Positions 56,280 through 64,000 of a DNA stretch of 64,000 nt are shown piece after piece. Source of the DNA: Salinilacihabitans rarus (GTDB lineage Archaea; Halobacteriota; Halobacteria; Halobacteriales; Natrialbaceae); contig NZ_CP100762.1 in NCBI RefSeq assembly GCF_024296665.1, positions 2,976,001 through 3,040,000 on the forward strand, written 5' to 3'. The stretch's first letter is position 1. Each line of letters opens with the position of its first letter. The notes below the pieces were generated by a model that was not told the DNA's origin, searched no databases, and worked only from the letters and a program-made list of their open reading frames with translations. The translations under genes and the position numbers were made by a program.

Positions 56280-56335
56280 CTCGGAAGAGAACTCTTGGAA
56301 CACGGCGCTCGGAAGAGGACTCTTGGGACACCATC
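56280..56335. repeat. Two tandem 28-base units upstream of the nadA inverted repeat
   Basis: CTCGGAAGAGAACTCTTGG at 56280 and CTCGGAAGAGGACTCTTGG at 56308 repeat with a 28-base period. Each contains the near-palindrome AAGAG-N2-CTCTT. They lie between the inverted repeat and the dgcA end. They may be further operator sites or a decayed tandem duplication. Confidence 0.7.
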
Positions 56336-56358
56336 GCGAGAACGGTCGACCGTCGACG

Positions 56359-57393
56359 CTACCGCCGCGCGCCGGTGCCGGGCCGGTCGAGTGCTTCCAG
56401 ATCGATCCGCCCGCCGGGCAGCGGGACGCCGTCGACGGGGTCCTCGGCGAGCAGCAGCGAGCCGTCGAGGTCGGCGTAGTCGAGCAGCGGCGCGAGGTGG
56501 CAGGCGGCGGCGATGGAGGCGTTCGATTCGGACATACAGCCACACATCACCTGCAGGCCGTGGGCGCGTGCGGCGTGGACGATCCGGATCGCCTCCCGGA
56601 GGCCACCACACTTCATGAGTTTGAGGTTGGCGACGTCGCACCGACCCGCAACCTGTGGCACGTCGTCGGCGGTGATGCAGGACTCGTCGGCGGCGATCGG
56701 CAACGACGAGCGCTCGTAGACGTAGCGCAGTCCCCCGGGGTTCTCGGCGGGGACTGGCTGCTCGACGAACTCGAGGTCGTACGCGGCGAGGCGGTCGATC
56801 TTCCGTACGGCCTCCTTCGGCGTCCAGGCCTCGTTGGCGTCGACGTACAGTCGCGCGTCCGGTGCGGTCTCGCGGATCGTTCGAACGATCTCCTCGTCGC
56901 GGTCGGTGCCGAGTTTCACCTTCAGCGTCCCGTGGCCGCGTTCGAGGGCGAGTTCGGTCTTCTCGCGCATCGTCTCCGTGTCGTCGATGCCGATGGTGTA
57001 GGAGGTCTCGACGGTCTCGGCCGGGTCCAGCCCCCAGTAGCGGTACAGCGGCACGTCGAGACGCTTGGCGACGAGGTCGTGCAGGGCGACGCTGACCGCA
57101 CAGCGGGCGGCGGGGTTGCGCTCGACCGTCTCGCGCATCCGGCGCTCGATCCGGGCGAGCTGGTGGGGGTCGCCGACGTCCTCGACGACCGCGAGCAGGT
57201 CGGGGAGGACGGCCTCGACGGTGGCGGCCGTCTCGCCGTAGTGTGCCGAGGGACCGGCGCCGCCGATTCCGACGGTGCCGTCGTCCTCGACCTCGACGAA
57301 CACGACCTCCGCGTGGGTCTGCGTGCCGCGGGCGATGGTGAATGGGAACTCGAGCGGGAGCGAGCGGCGCTCGAAGGAGGTTTCGAGGCTCAT
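56359..57393 (-). CDS. dgcA: N-acetyl-D-glutamate racemase-like enzyme (enolase superfamily, DgcA type)
   Basis: A 344-residue enolase-superfamily protein of the dipeptide-epimerase/mandelate-racemase type. LKVKLG carries the catalytic Lys pair. Metal ligands lie in [17 protein letters not shown] and [18 protein letters not shown] supplies the second catalytic Lys, and CGCMSES is the distal loop. It overlaps dgcN by four bases. In other bacteria and haloarchaea the DgcN-DgcA pair converts D-glutamate to N-acetyl-L-glutamate. A dipeptide epimerase role is the alternative if the neighbour is ignored. Confidence 0.8.
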   Translation of the reverse strand: MSLETSFERRSLPLEFPFTIARGTQTHAEVVFVEVEDDGTVGIGGAGPSAHYGETAATVEAVLPDLLAVVEDVGDPHQLARIERRMRETVERNPAARCAVSVALHDLVAKRLDVPLYRYWGLDPAETVETSYTIGIDDTETMREKTELALERGHGTLKVKLGTDRDEEIVRTIRETAPDARLYVDANEAWTPKEAVRKIDRLAAYDLEFVEQPVPAENPGGLRYVYERSSLPIAADESCITADDVPQVAGRCDVANLKLMKCGGLREAIRIVHAARAHGLQVMCGCMSESNASIAAACHLAPLLDYADLDGSLLLAEDPVDGVPLPGGRIDLEALDRPGTGARR

Positions 57394-58409
57394 AGGAGCG
57401 CGTCGAGCACCCCCTCGGCGCCGAAGCGGACGAGGTCGGTCGCGGGCGCGCCGAGAGCGTCCGCGTACTCCTCGACGGCGTCGCGGGCCGCCCCGTCGTC
57501 GTCGATCCCGTAAGTGTTGAGCGCGCCGGCGTGGACGCGTGCGGGCGAGACCGGTTCGGCCAGCCCCTCGTAGAGGTCGACGTAGGTGGGGATCGGCGGA
57601 ATCGCGGTGTCGTAGCCGTGGGCGATCGTCTCGCGGCCGGCCTCGTGACAGAGCACCAGTTTGTCCGCCCGCGAGCCGTGGAGGATGCCGCAGGTGACCG
57701 CCGAGTAGGCGGGGTGGATAATGGTGCCCTGCCCCTCGACGAAGAGGTAGTCGTGTTCGTCGCCTTTCGCGACGATCATCTCCTCGACGGCGCCGGCGGT
57801 GAAGTCGCTGACGACGCGGTCGACCGGGTTCCCCCAGCCCTCGATCATGATGCCGGTCTGTCCGGTCGGGATCACGGCGGCGTCGTGACCTCGTTCCTCG
57901 GCCGCCCGCGCCAGTTCCATCGTCGCGGTCATCTTCCCGACGTTACAGTCGGTGCCGACGGTGAGGATCACCTCGGCGTCGACCTCGCCGGCGACCCCCT
58001 CGGCGACGGTGACGTCGTCGTGGGGCCTGCGGACGTCCCGCAGTTCGCCGCCGTACTCGGCCGCGAGGGCGGCGAACTCCTCGTCGTCTTCGAGGAAGTA
58101 GTGCAGCCCCGAGACGACGTCCCAGCCGCGTTCGAGCGCCGTCCTGACGTCCTCGCGCCAGCCGTCCTCGAAGCCGCCGCCGACGGGGGCGATGCCGATC
58201 AGCAGGGCGTCGGCGGCGTCGGGGTCGAGGTCGGACACCCCGGAGACGATGGGAGCGTCCCGAACGTCCGGGACCAGATCGTTCACCCGGTCTGCGGGCC
58301 GGTCGCGGTCGAGTACCGCGGCGACCTCGTAGTCGGCGTACCGGAGCACGCCGAGGGCGGTCTTGGCTCCGTCCGGAAACTTCTCGTGGGCGAGAATCGC
58401 GACGCGCAT
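57390..58409 (-). CDS. dgcN: D-glutamate N-acetyltransferase-like protein (DUF1611, DgcN type)
   Basis: A 339-residue DUF1611 protein. N-terminal Rossmann-like domain (about 1-130), then a P-loop-like segment, [24 protein letters not shown] (about 160-185). [34 protein letters not shown] and [13 protein letters not shown] follow, all typical. DgcN proteins acetylate D-glutamate before racemisation by DgcA. Together they give a D-glutamate catabolic step. It is the first gene of the two-gene operon. Its adjacency to the nad operon is probably incidental. Confidence 0.8.
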   Translation of the reverse strand: MRVAILAHEKFPDGAKTALGVLRYADYEVAAVLDRDRPADRVNDLVPDVRDAPIVSGVSDLDPDAADALLIGIAPVGGGFEDGWREDVRTALERGWDVVSGLHYFLEDDEEFAALAAEYGGELRDVRRPHDDVTVAEGVAGEVDAEVILTVGTDCNVGKMTATMELARAAEERGHDAAVIPTGQTGIMIEGWGNPVDRVVSDFTAGAVEEMIVAKGDEHDYLFVEGQGTIIHPAYSAVTCGILHGSRADKLVLCHEAGRETIAHGYDTAIPPIPTYVDLYEGLAEPVSPARVHAGALNTYGIDDDGAARDAVEEYADALGAPATDLVRFGAEGVLDALL

Positions 58410-58484
58410 ACCCGGGCCAAGGCGGACCGGGTACTTAACGGTAGATACCGCGGCAGACCGTCGACGACGGCCTCCGACGCCCCC

Positions 58485-59390
58485 TTAGACGACGTACAGT
58501 TCGGCCGTCCAGAACGAGCGGAAGGCGTCGTCGAGCGCGGCCGCCGGCTCACCCGTCGCGTCGACGGCGGCGGTCGCGTCCGGGTCGACGCCCCGGTCGA
58601 CGAGCGCGTCGACCGCCCCGCGCTGGCCGACGAGGTACAGGCGGTCGGCGTCGCGGTCCGCGAGCGCCTCCCGGCACGCTTCGAGGTGGTCGTCGATCTG
58701 TTCGTCGCGGATGCGCTCGAAGCGCGCCTGCGAGAAGCCGCCCTTCGAGTGGTCGCCTTTCACGTCGCTCTCGAAGCCGCGGGTGTCGACGCGCTCGTCG
58801 CCCTCGTAGACGCCGAGCGCGAACAGGTCCGCGCGCACGAGCGCGAGGGCGAACCGGCCGCTCGGGCGGAACCACTCGCGGTCGAGGGCGAACCGGTCGC
58901 TCCACGTCGCCGCCACGTCGGGCGCGACTGGCGGGCCGAGGGCGACCGAGACGACGCCGGCGTCGTCGGCGCAGACGACGCAGGGGGCGGCCGCCTCGAC
59001 GAGCGTCGCCCGCTCGCCGAGGGCGTCCGCGACCGCCTCGGGAACGTCGCCGTCGGCGCCGACGGCGGCCGTCAGCGCCCCCTCGGGCCCCGTCTCGAAC
59101 GATTCGAGGCGGTCGAGCACCTCCGCGAGGCGGGGGCCGCGCAGGCGCTCGCGCCGGCGAAACGAGAGGTCGGCGCTGTCGTCGTCCTCGCGGCGTTCGA
59201 GTTCGCCTTCGAGCTGGGCGATGCGGTCTTCGAGGCGGTTCAGCCGCTCTTCGGCCGCCTGTCTTTCGGTGACGGCCTCGGCGCGGCGGTCGGACTCGGC
59301 CTCGTAGCGGCGTCGGAGCCGCTCGTTTTCCTCCTCGAGCTCGTCGATGCGCGCCTTCAGCGACGCGCGGCCGAGTAGCTCGTCGATCAT
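58485..59390 (-). CDS. Vms1/Ankzf1-like peptidyl-tRNA hydrolase
   Basis: A 301-residue protein of the Vms1/Ankzf1 release-factor fold, which frees nascent chains from stalled 60S/50S-type complexes. The first 75 residues form a coiled coil (LEEENERLRRRYEAESDRR). The catalytic loop KGGFSQARFERIRDE holds the conserved glutamine, Gln221, in the expected G-x-S-Q position. YLVGQRGAVDALVDRGVD closes the fold. The coiled coil may bind the ribosome. It is monocistronic. Confidence 0.8.
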   Translation of the reverse strand: MIDELLGRASLKARIDELEEENERLRRRYEAESDRRAEAVTERQAAEERLNRLEDRIAQLEGELERREDDDSADLSFRRRERLRGPRLAEVLDRLESFETGPEGALTAAVGADGDVPEAVADALGERATLVEAAAPCVVCADDAGVVSVALGPPVAPDVAATWSDRFALDREWFRPSGRFALALVRADLFALGVYEGDERVDTRGFESDVKGDHSKGGFSQARFERIRDEQIDDHLEACREALADRDADRLYLVGQRGAVDALVDRGVDPDATAAVDATGEPAAALDDAFRSFWTAELYVV

Positions 59391-59418
59391 CGGGTGAACG
59401 CGGGGAGTGACGGCACTT

Positions 59419-59778
59419 CTAGGTTCCGACGTCGGGCAGCCCCTCGCCGGCGAACGAGAGGAGCTGGCGGGCGCGCTCGCGGCGGGCGAGGAACACCTCG
59501 CGGAGGGCCGGCGGGTTGCGGATGCGCGTCCCGTCGAGCAGCGACTCGGGGACGGCGAGGGTGTCGGCGGGGACGCCGTCGTCGCCGTGGACGGGGAAGT
59601 GGTTCGACTCGAGTTTCATCACGAGCGGCGCGTCGAGGCGCTCGATCCCTTCTCCGGTCGCGTACACTTCCTCGTTGATCCGTTCGTGCTGGCGGCGCTG
59701 CATGACGGCGCGGTCGCCGTCGATGGGTGTCACGAAGAGGCGTCCGAGATAGTAGCTCCGCGAGAACACCTCGAACAT
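59419..59778 (-). CDS. DUF5802 family protein
   Basis: A 119-residue protein beginning MFEVFSRSYYLGRLFV, which I recognise as halobacterial DUF5802. RRQHERINEEVYATGEGIERLDAPLVMKLESNHFPVHGDDGVP is the conserved middle. Soluble and acidic. Function unknown. It lies 28 bases upstream of the Vms1-like gene on the same strand, so the two may be cotranscribed, which would hint at a translation-related role. Confidence 0.72.
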   Translation of the reverse strand: MFEVFSRSYYLGRLFVTPIDGDRAVMQRRQHERINEEVYATGEGIERLDAPLVMKLESNHFPVHGDDGVPADTLAVPESLLDGTRIRNPPALREVFLARRERARQLLSFAGEGLPDVGT

Positions 59779-59979
59779 GGTACCACTACACAGGGGGCGA
59801 ACGCCCATAACTATTCCCCGGACGGCTTAAGTCCGAGCGCTTTCAGAGCGGTCCGCTACCGGCGTGACCACCGGAATCGGGTCGAACGCTTCGAACGACC
59901 CTGAACGGTTGATATCGCGGATTGAACGGTTCGAACGGAGGTCCGTCTTTTTAAGATATCCGTCGGTACGTGTCTCGTA

Positions 59980-60621
59980 ATGACCGCGAGCCGCGCCGTA
60001 GTACTCGTCGCGCTGATCGTCGTCGGGCTCGCACTGGCGCCCGCCGGCGCGGCGCTCGACGGGGCGACCGACGACGGAGGGGACGAAGGGACGAACGAGA
60101 CGTCGATGGGCGCCGAGGTGAACACGTTCATGCACTCGAACACCGCCGGCGTCGACGACGCCGTCGAAGCGGGGATGTTCGACGCCTCCTACGAGCGCGC
60201 CGCTCCCGACGAGCGTGCGGCCGTCGTCTCCGACCGCACGCGCACCCTCGAGGCGAAACTCGACGCCCTCGAAGCCGAGCGCGCCGCCCTCGAGGAACGC
60301 GAGGGCGACCTGCCACAGCCAGCCTACGACGCCCGGATGACGCGGCTGGCCGTCGAGATATCGGCGCTCGAACGGGCGCTGAACGACACCGAGACCCGGG
60401 CGGTCGAGTCGGGGGCCGATCCCACCGAGATCCGGACGCTCCGGGGGAACGTCGCCGAACTCTCCGGCCCGGAGGTCGCCGCGGTCGCGAAGGGCATCGC
60501 CGGGGTCGAGCCCCCGCGGGGCCCGCCCGATGACACGCCCGGAGCCGGCGCGGGCACTCCCGACGGCCCGCAGAAAGACGACGCGAACGGTGACGGCGAC
60601 GCGCCGAACGACGACGACTGA
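59980..60621 (+). CDS. Exported helical protein (DUF7096-like)
   Basis: A 213-residue secreted or membrane-anchored protein. The N-terminal hydrophobic segment (about 5-25) is a signal or anchor. The body is acidic and helical, with a coiled-coil-prone region LEAKLDALEAERAALEEREGD, then ALERALNDTETRAVESGADPTEIRTLRGNVAELSGPEVAAVAKGIAG. The last 40 residues are a Gly/Pro/Asp-rich disordered tail. I link it tentatively to DUF7096. The ArsR-type regulator follows in the same direction after about 50 bases. Confidence 0.6.
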   Translation: MTASRAVVLVALIVVGLALAPAGAALDGATDDGGDEGTNETSMGAEVNTFMHSNTAGVDDAVEAGMFDASYERAAPDERAAVVSDRTRTLEAKLDALEAERAALEEREGDLPQPAYDARMTRLAVEISALERALNDTETRAVESGADPTEIRTLRGNVAELSGPEVAAVAKGIAGVEPPRGPPDDTPGAGAGTPDGPQKDDANGDGDAPNDDD

Positions 60622-60674
60622 CGGCTCGGCGCGAGCAGACACGCTTTTCAGCGCCCGTCGCTAATCTCCGGTCG

Positions 60675-61334
60675 ATGGACTCCGCCGCGTTGCTGGACCT
60701 GCTCGGGAACGAGAACCGGAGACGGATCCTCCGGCTGCTGGCCCGGAAACCCTGTTACGTGACGGAGATCTCGGAGTACCTCGGCGTGAGTCCCAAGGCG
60801 GTGATCGAGCACCTGCGGAAACTGGAGGAGGCGGGACTCGTCGAGAGCCACGTCGACGACCAGCGCCGGAAGTACTTCCACATCGCACGGAACGTCCGCC
60901 TCGAGGTGAACGTCTCGCCGTACGGCTTCGCGAGCAAGAGCGCCTACCCCGCGAGCAACGGCTTCGACATCACCACCTGCCGGCACGTCTCGCTCGACGT
61001 CTCCTGGGACGATGCCGACGACCTCGACGATCTGCTGGCGGCCCTCGAGGACCTGGAACAGGTCGAGAACGAACTCTCGCTGGCCCAGCGGTGGGTCCAG
61101 GGACAGCTGTACGACGTCCTCAATACGATCTCCTCGGAGATCGGTGCCGGCCCCGAGAGCCGGATCTACGCCGACCTGCTCGCGAGCATCCGCACGGAGC
61201 CAAAGAGCGTCGCCGACCTCAGCCACGACATCGGCGTCCCCCGCGAGGTCACCGCCGACCTGCTCGAGGTGATGGCCGACGAGGGGATCGTCCGGCGCAC
61301 CGAGCGCGGCTGGGAACTCGCGACCGAGGCCTAG
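60675..61334 (+). CDS. ArsR-type helix-turn-helix regulator
   Basis: A 219-residue regulator with an N-terminal winged helix (about 1-75): LLDLLGNENRRRILRLLARKPCYVTEISEYLGVSPKAVIEHLRKLEEAGLVES. A longer C-terminal region (about 80-215) ends in a second HTH-like segment: PKSVADLSHDIGVPREVTADLLEVMADEGIVRRTERGWELAT. No metal-binding cysteine pattern of classic ArsR is evident. It may regulate the exported DUF7096-like gene next to it. Its stop shares CTAG with the convergent membrane protein gene. Confidence 0.8.
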   Translation: MDSAALLDLLGNENRRRILRLLARKPCYVTEISEYLGVSPKAVIEHLRKLEEAGLVESHVDDQRRKYFHIARNVRLEVNVSPYGFASKSAYPASNGFDITTCRHVSLDVSWDDADDLDDLLAALEDLEQVENELSLAQRWVQGQLYDVLNTISSEIGAGPESRIYADLLASIRTEPKSVADLSHDIGVPREVTADLLEVMADEGIVRRTERGWELATEA

Positions 61335-61906
61335 ACGTCCCGGGTGAGCCCGTCGCGCAGGTCCCGCCCGAAGTAGTAGCCGAGCAGGCAGGCGAGCGCG
61401 CCGGCGCCCGCGCCCGCCGCCACCAGCGTCCGGGTCGACCCGCCGAGCAGCGCGACCGTCACGAAATCGAGGGTCGCGGCGACGCCGCCGACCGAGGCGC
61501 CCGCGACCGCGGTCTCGAGGTAGCGCCGCCGGGAGCCGACGAGGCCGACGAGGAACGCGGCGACGCCGAGGCCGAGGAAGCGCCCGACGCCGGCGAACGG
61601 GAACGCCGTCCCGCCGACGAGCAGGCCCGCCCCGAGGACGAGCACGACCGCGAGGAACCCCTTCGGCGAGAAGAGCCCCGAGAGCGCGAGTCGCGAGTCC
61701 CGCTCCGTCGCGTCGGCCTCGCCCTCTGGCGCCCGCGAGGCGGTCGCGCCCGCGACGTCCCCGCCGCGTGCGTCCGTCTCGTCGGCCGGCGCGCGAGCGG
61801 TCCCGGCGTCAGAGAGCAGCCGGTCGGTCTCGTCGAGGAGGTCGTCCGTCGAGCGCGGGCCGTCCGGCTCCCGGTTCCGCGTCGCCTCGTCCGAGCGCTC
61901 GCTCAT
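61331..61906 (-). CDS. Membrane protein with an acidic N-terminal tail
   Basis: A 191-residue protein. The first 85 residues are an acidic, probably disordered tail. Four or five helices follow (about 90-185: LAVVLVLGAGLLVGGTAFPFAGVGRFLGLGVAAFLVGLVG and later stretches). No recognised family with a role. Its start is chosen at MSERSDEATR; further upstream frames are Arg-rich. Confidence 0.65.
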   Translation of the reverse strand: MSERSDEATRNREPDGPRSTDDLLDETDRLLSDAGTARAPADETDARGGDVAGATASRAPEGEADATERDSRLALSGLFSPKGFLAVVLVLGAGLLVGGTAFPFAGVGRFLGLGVAAFLVGLVGSRRRYLETAVAGASVGGVAATLDFVTVALLGGSTRTLVAAGAGAGALACLLGYYFGRDLRDGLTRDV

Positions 61907-62010
61907 GCCCCAGTGGACGGTCGCCGTCGCCAAGGCCTTTCCCCTCGGTTCGTCCCTCGCGCTGCCCTCCGGCCGGTCGCTTTTGCCGTCGCCGGTCGTA
62001 TCCCCGCGTC

Positions 62011-62208
62011 ATGAACGCCGTCCTCGTCGTCGCCGGGCTGGCGGCCGTCGCCGCGGGGGTCGGGGCGCTCTACGCCGCGAAGCGGCTCCTGCCGGGGCTG
62101 ACGATCTCCGAGGAGGTCCGGGCGTCGCTGCGACTGCTGGTGGCGCTGTTCGCCGGCGGGCTGATCACGGCCGGGGCGTTCGTCGTCCTGCTTGGCCTGC
62201 TCGGCTGA
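62011..62208 (+). CDS. Small two-helix membrane protein
   Basis: A 65-residue protein with two hydrophobic helices (about 3-28 and 42-64) joined by a short basic-acidic loop (AAKRLLPGLTISEEVRASL). It lies about 50 bases upstream of gatD on the same strand. Function unknown; it may be conserved next to gatD, which I cannot check here. Confidence 0.65.
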   Translation: MNAVLVVAGLAAVAAGVGALYAAKRLLPGLTISEEVRASLRLLVALFAGGLITAGAFVVLLGLLG

Positions 62209-62256
62209 CCCCGGCAAAAGGGTGGCTTCAAGTCCGCGGACGCGCAAGCGCCACCC

Positions 62257-63552
62257 ATGAATCCCGGAGACCGCGTCCGCGTCGAGCGCGGCGCGCGGAC
62301 CTACGAGGGCGTGTTGCTCCCCTCGAGCACCGACGACAACCTCGTCGTCAAACTCGAAGGCGGCTACAACGTCGGCGTCGACCGCGCCGCGGCCGACGTC
62401 GAGGTGCTCGAACCGGACGTCTACGACGTCGGGAACGGCGACGAGGACGAGGCGAGTTCCGAAGTCGAGTTCGACGACGACCTGCCGACGATCGCCCTGA
62501 TCTCGACCGGCGGGACCATCGCCTCGACGGTCGACTACCGCACCGGCGCCGTCACCGCCCAGTTCGACGCCGAGGACGTCCTGCGTGCCGTCCCGGACCT
62601 CGCGGGCCGGGCGAACTACCGCGGCCGGGTCGTCGCGAACATCCTGTCGGAGAACATGGAGCCGTCCATCTGGCGGGACCTCGCCGAGGCCGTCCACGAG
62701 GAGATCGCGGCCGGCGCCGACGGCGTCGTCGTCATGCACGGCACCGACACGATGCAGTACTCCGCGGCGGCGCTGGCGTTCGCGCTGGAGACGCCCGTTC
62801 CGATCGTCTTCACGGGCAGCCAGCGGTCGGCCGACCGCCCGTCCTCGGACAACGTGATGAACGCGGTCTGTGCGGTCGAGGCGGCCAAGAGCGACTGCGC
62901 GGAGGTGCTCGTCTGCATGCACGCAAGCGAGAGCGACGACGTCTGCGCGCTCCACCGCGGCACCCGCGTCCGGAAGAACCACACCTCCCGCCGGGACGCG
63001 TTCGAGACGGTCGGCGCGAAGCCGCTGGGCGAGGTCGACTACGAGACCGGCGAGGTGACGTTCCGGCGCGACCACCGCGAGCGCGGCGAGAGCGACCTCG
63101 CGATCGCCCCCGACCTCGAAGACGAGGTCGAACTCCTCAAGTTCACGCCCGGGATGGACCCCGCACTCCTCGACGTCGTCGAGGGCAAGGCGGGACTGGT
63201 CCTCGAAGGGACGGGGCTGGGCCACGTCCACACCGACCTGATCCCGCGGATCGAGGCGTTGGTCGACGACGGGACGACGGTCGTCATGACCAGCCAGTGT
63301 CTCGAAGGGCGGGTCTGTGACCGCGTCTACGACACCGGTCGCGACCTGCTCGACGCGGGCGTGATCGAGGCTGGCGACACCCTCCCCGGGACGGCGACGG
63401 TGAAGCTGATGTGGGCGCTCGCCAACGCCGACGACGGCGCTGAACGGAGCGCTGCTGGCGGTCGAAACGCCGGGCGTTTCGACGACGTCGAGGAGGCGAT
63501 GGGCACGTCGCTCGCGGGCGAACTGCAGGAGCGGTCGGTCCCCTGGGAGTGA
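62257..63552 (+). CDS. gatD: Glu-tRNA(Gln) amidotransferase subunit D
   Basis: Asparaginase-type subunit of the archaeal GatDE enzyme that converts Glu-tRNA(Gln) to Gln-tRNA(Gln). The 431-residue protein has an N-terminal beta domain (about 1-80), then the asparaginase core: LISTGGTIASTVDYRTGAV (first catalytic Thr region), VVMHGTDTMQYSAAALAFAL (second Thr-Asp pair) and TGSQRSADRPSSDNVMN. TSQCLEGRV closes the active site. An acidic insert near 400 is normal for haloarchaea. gatE is not visible in the window. The next gene starts inside its stop (GTGA). Confidence 0.95.
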   Translation: MNPGDRVRVERGARTYEGVLLPSSTDDNLVVKLEGGYNVGVDRAAADVEVLEPDVYDVGNGDEDEASSEVEFDDDLPTIALISTGGTIASTVDYRTGAVTAQFDAEDVLRAVPDLAGRANYRGRVVANILSENMEPSIWRDLAEAVHEEIAAGADGVVVMHGTDTMQYSAAALAFALETPVPIVFTGSQRSADRPSSDNVMNAVCAVEAAKSDCAEVLVCMHASESDDVCALHRGTRVRKNHTSRRDAFETVGAKPLGEVDYETGEVTFRRDHRERGESDLAIAPDLEDEVELLKFTPGMDPALLDVVEGKAGLVLEGTGLGHVHTDLIPRIEALVDDGTTVVMTSQCLEGRVCDRVYDTGRDLLDAGVIEAGDTLPGTATVKLMWALANADDGAERSAAGGRNAGRFDDVEEAMGTSLAGELQERSVPWE

Positions 63553-64000
63553 TCGCCGTGCCGGTCGGCATCGAAATTCGGCGCGCGAGACACGACGACT
63601 ACGAGGGCGTGAAGGCGTTCACCGAGACCCTCTGGGAGGACCGCGGCGGCGACTACATCCCCCGGATCTACCACGACTGGCTCGAAGACGAGGACGAGAC
63701 CCACAAGAAGACGTTCCTCGCCGACGCGGGCGACGACGTCGCCGGCATCGTCCAGGCCGTGATGCTCTCCGAGGACGAGGCCTGGTTCCAGGGCATGCGC
63801 GTGAACCCGGCCTACCAGCGTCAGGGGCTGAGCGGTCGGCTCAACGAGGCCTGCTTCGAGTGGGCCCGCGGGAAGGGCGCCACCGTCGGCCGGATCATGA
63901 TCTTCTCGTGGAACGCCGCCTCCCTCGGCGCGGCCCGGTCGGCCGGCTTCGAGCCGACGACGGAGTTTCGTTTCGCCCACCCCGAACCCGACCCCGACGC
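63549..64000 (+). CDS. GNAT family N-acetyltransferase, 5' part
   Basis: The first 150 residues of a GNAT acetyltransferase; the gene runs out of the window. It begins at a GTG overlapping the gatD stop (a second GTG lies three codons in). The acetyl-CoA site is RVNPAYQRQGLSGRLNEACFEWAR, and NAASLGAARSAGF is the typical C-terminal motif of this group. Acceptor unknown. Coupled with gatD, so it may act on a translation component, but this is inference. Confidence 0.8.
   Translation, partial: MIAVPVGIEIRRARHDDYEGVKAFTETLWEDRGGDYIPRIYHDWLEDEDETHKKTFLADAGDDVAGIVQAVMLSEDEAWFQGMRVNPAYQRQGLSGRLNEACFEWARGKGATVGRIMIFSWNAASLGAARSAGFEPTTEFRFAHPEPDPD

Noticed and set aside
55079-56641. A longer nadA start within the repeats
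   Set aside because: The extension is Arg-rich and runs through the inverted and tandem repeats; family NadA begins at MAKVHASN.

Overview
The window is chromosomal DNA of an extremely halophilic archaeon (class Halobacteria). GC content is very high, most predicted proteins are strongly acidic (Asp/Glu-rich, Lys-poor), and many genes look leaderless: a haloarchaeal BRE/TATA element lies about 25-30 bases before the start codon. Clade markers are present: RNA polymerase subunit epsilon, MptA, GatD, amphi-Trp and several halobacterial families of unknown function. I cannot name the genus. Two tRNA genes (Ile-GAT, Leu-TAA) are present; no rRNA, CRISPR array, transposase or integrase was seen.

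Layout. 1-10.3 kb: the end of a TrkH potassium channel subunit, nurA, a Tes-like radical SAM protein, a Bat-type regulator, a two-module HTH regulator, a P19/Tpd-like iron lipoprotein followed by a cohesin-like surface protein, and herA. NurA and HerA are DNA end-resection partners. 10.3-21 kb: housekeeping genes, including a universal stress protein, amphi-Trp, NAD kinase, a DsbA-like oxidoreductase, RNA polymerase epsilon, mptA (archaeal pterin), a TrmB regulator, a DUF255 thioredoxin-fold protein, a GDPD phosphodiesterase and FxsA. Three related repeats lie before mptA. 21-27.4 kb: tRNA-Ile, then a small catabolic-looking group (APC permease, 3-hydroxyacyl-CoA dehydrogenase-like protein, ThDP enzyme), a decayed saccharopine-dehydrogenase-like remnant, and an AEC carrier. 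27.5-32.2 kb: an orphan NuoCD fusion and several poorly known genes.

32.4-40.5 kb is a lactate module. lutC-lutAB and lctP-dld diverge from a short shared control region that holds a palindrome, paired BREs and a leader ORF. Together they encode lactate uptake (LctP), D-lactate or glycolate oxidation (Dld fusion) and L-lactate oxidation (LutABC). 40.7-47.3 kb: siroheme decarboxylase AhbAB fusion, a TrpD-like protein, two SDR enzymes, an AstE/AspA-type hydrolase, cyclophilin and ferredoxin.

47.3-49 kb: tRNA-Leu, whose 3' end is repeated 115 bases downstream, followed by an AT-richer tract with a PD-(D/E)XK-like protein. This looks like the relic of an element integrated at the tRNA. 49-58.4 kb: aldehyde dehydrogenase, KptA, the NAD de novo operon nadA-nadB-(small TM gene)-nadC with a strong inverted repeat upstream of nadA, and the dgcN-dgcA pair for D-glutamate. 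58.5-64 kb: a Vms1-type ribosome rescue hydrolase, small conserved genes, an ArsR-type regulator, gatD, and the start of a GNAT acetyltransferase.
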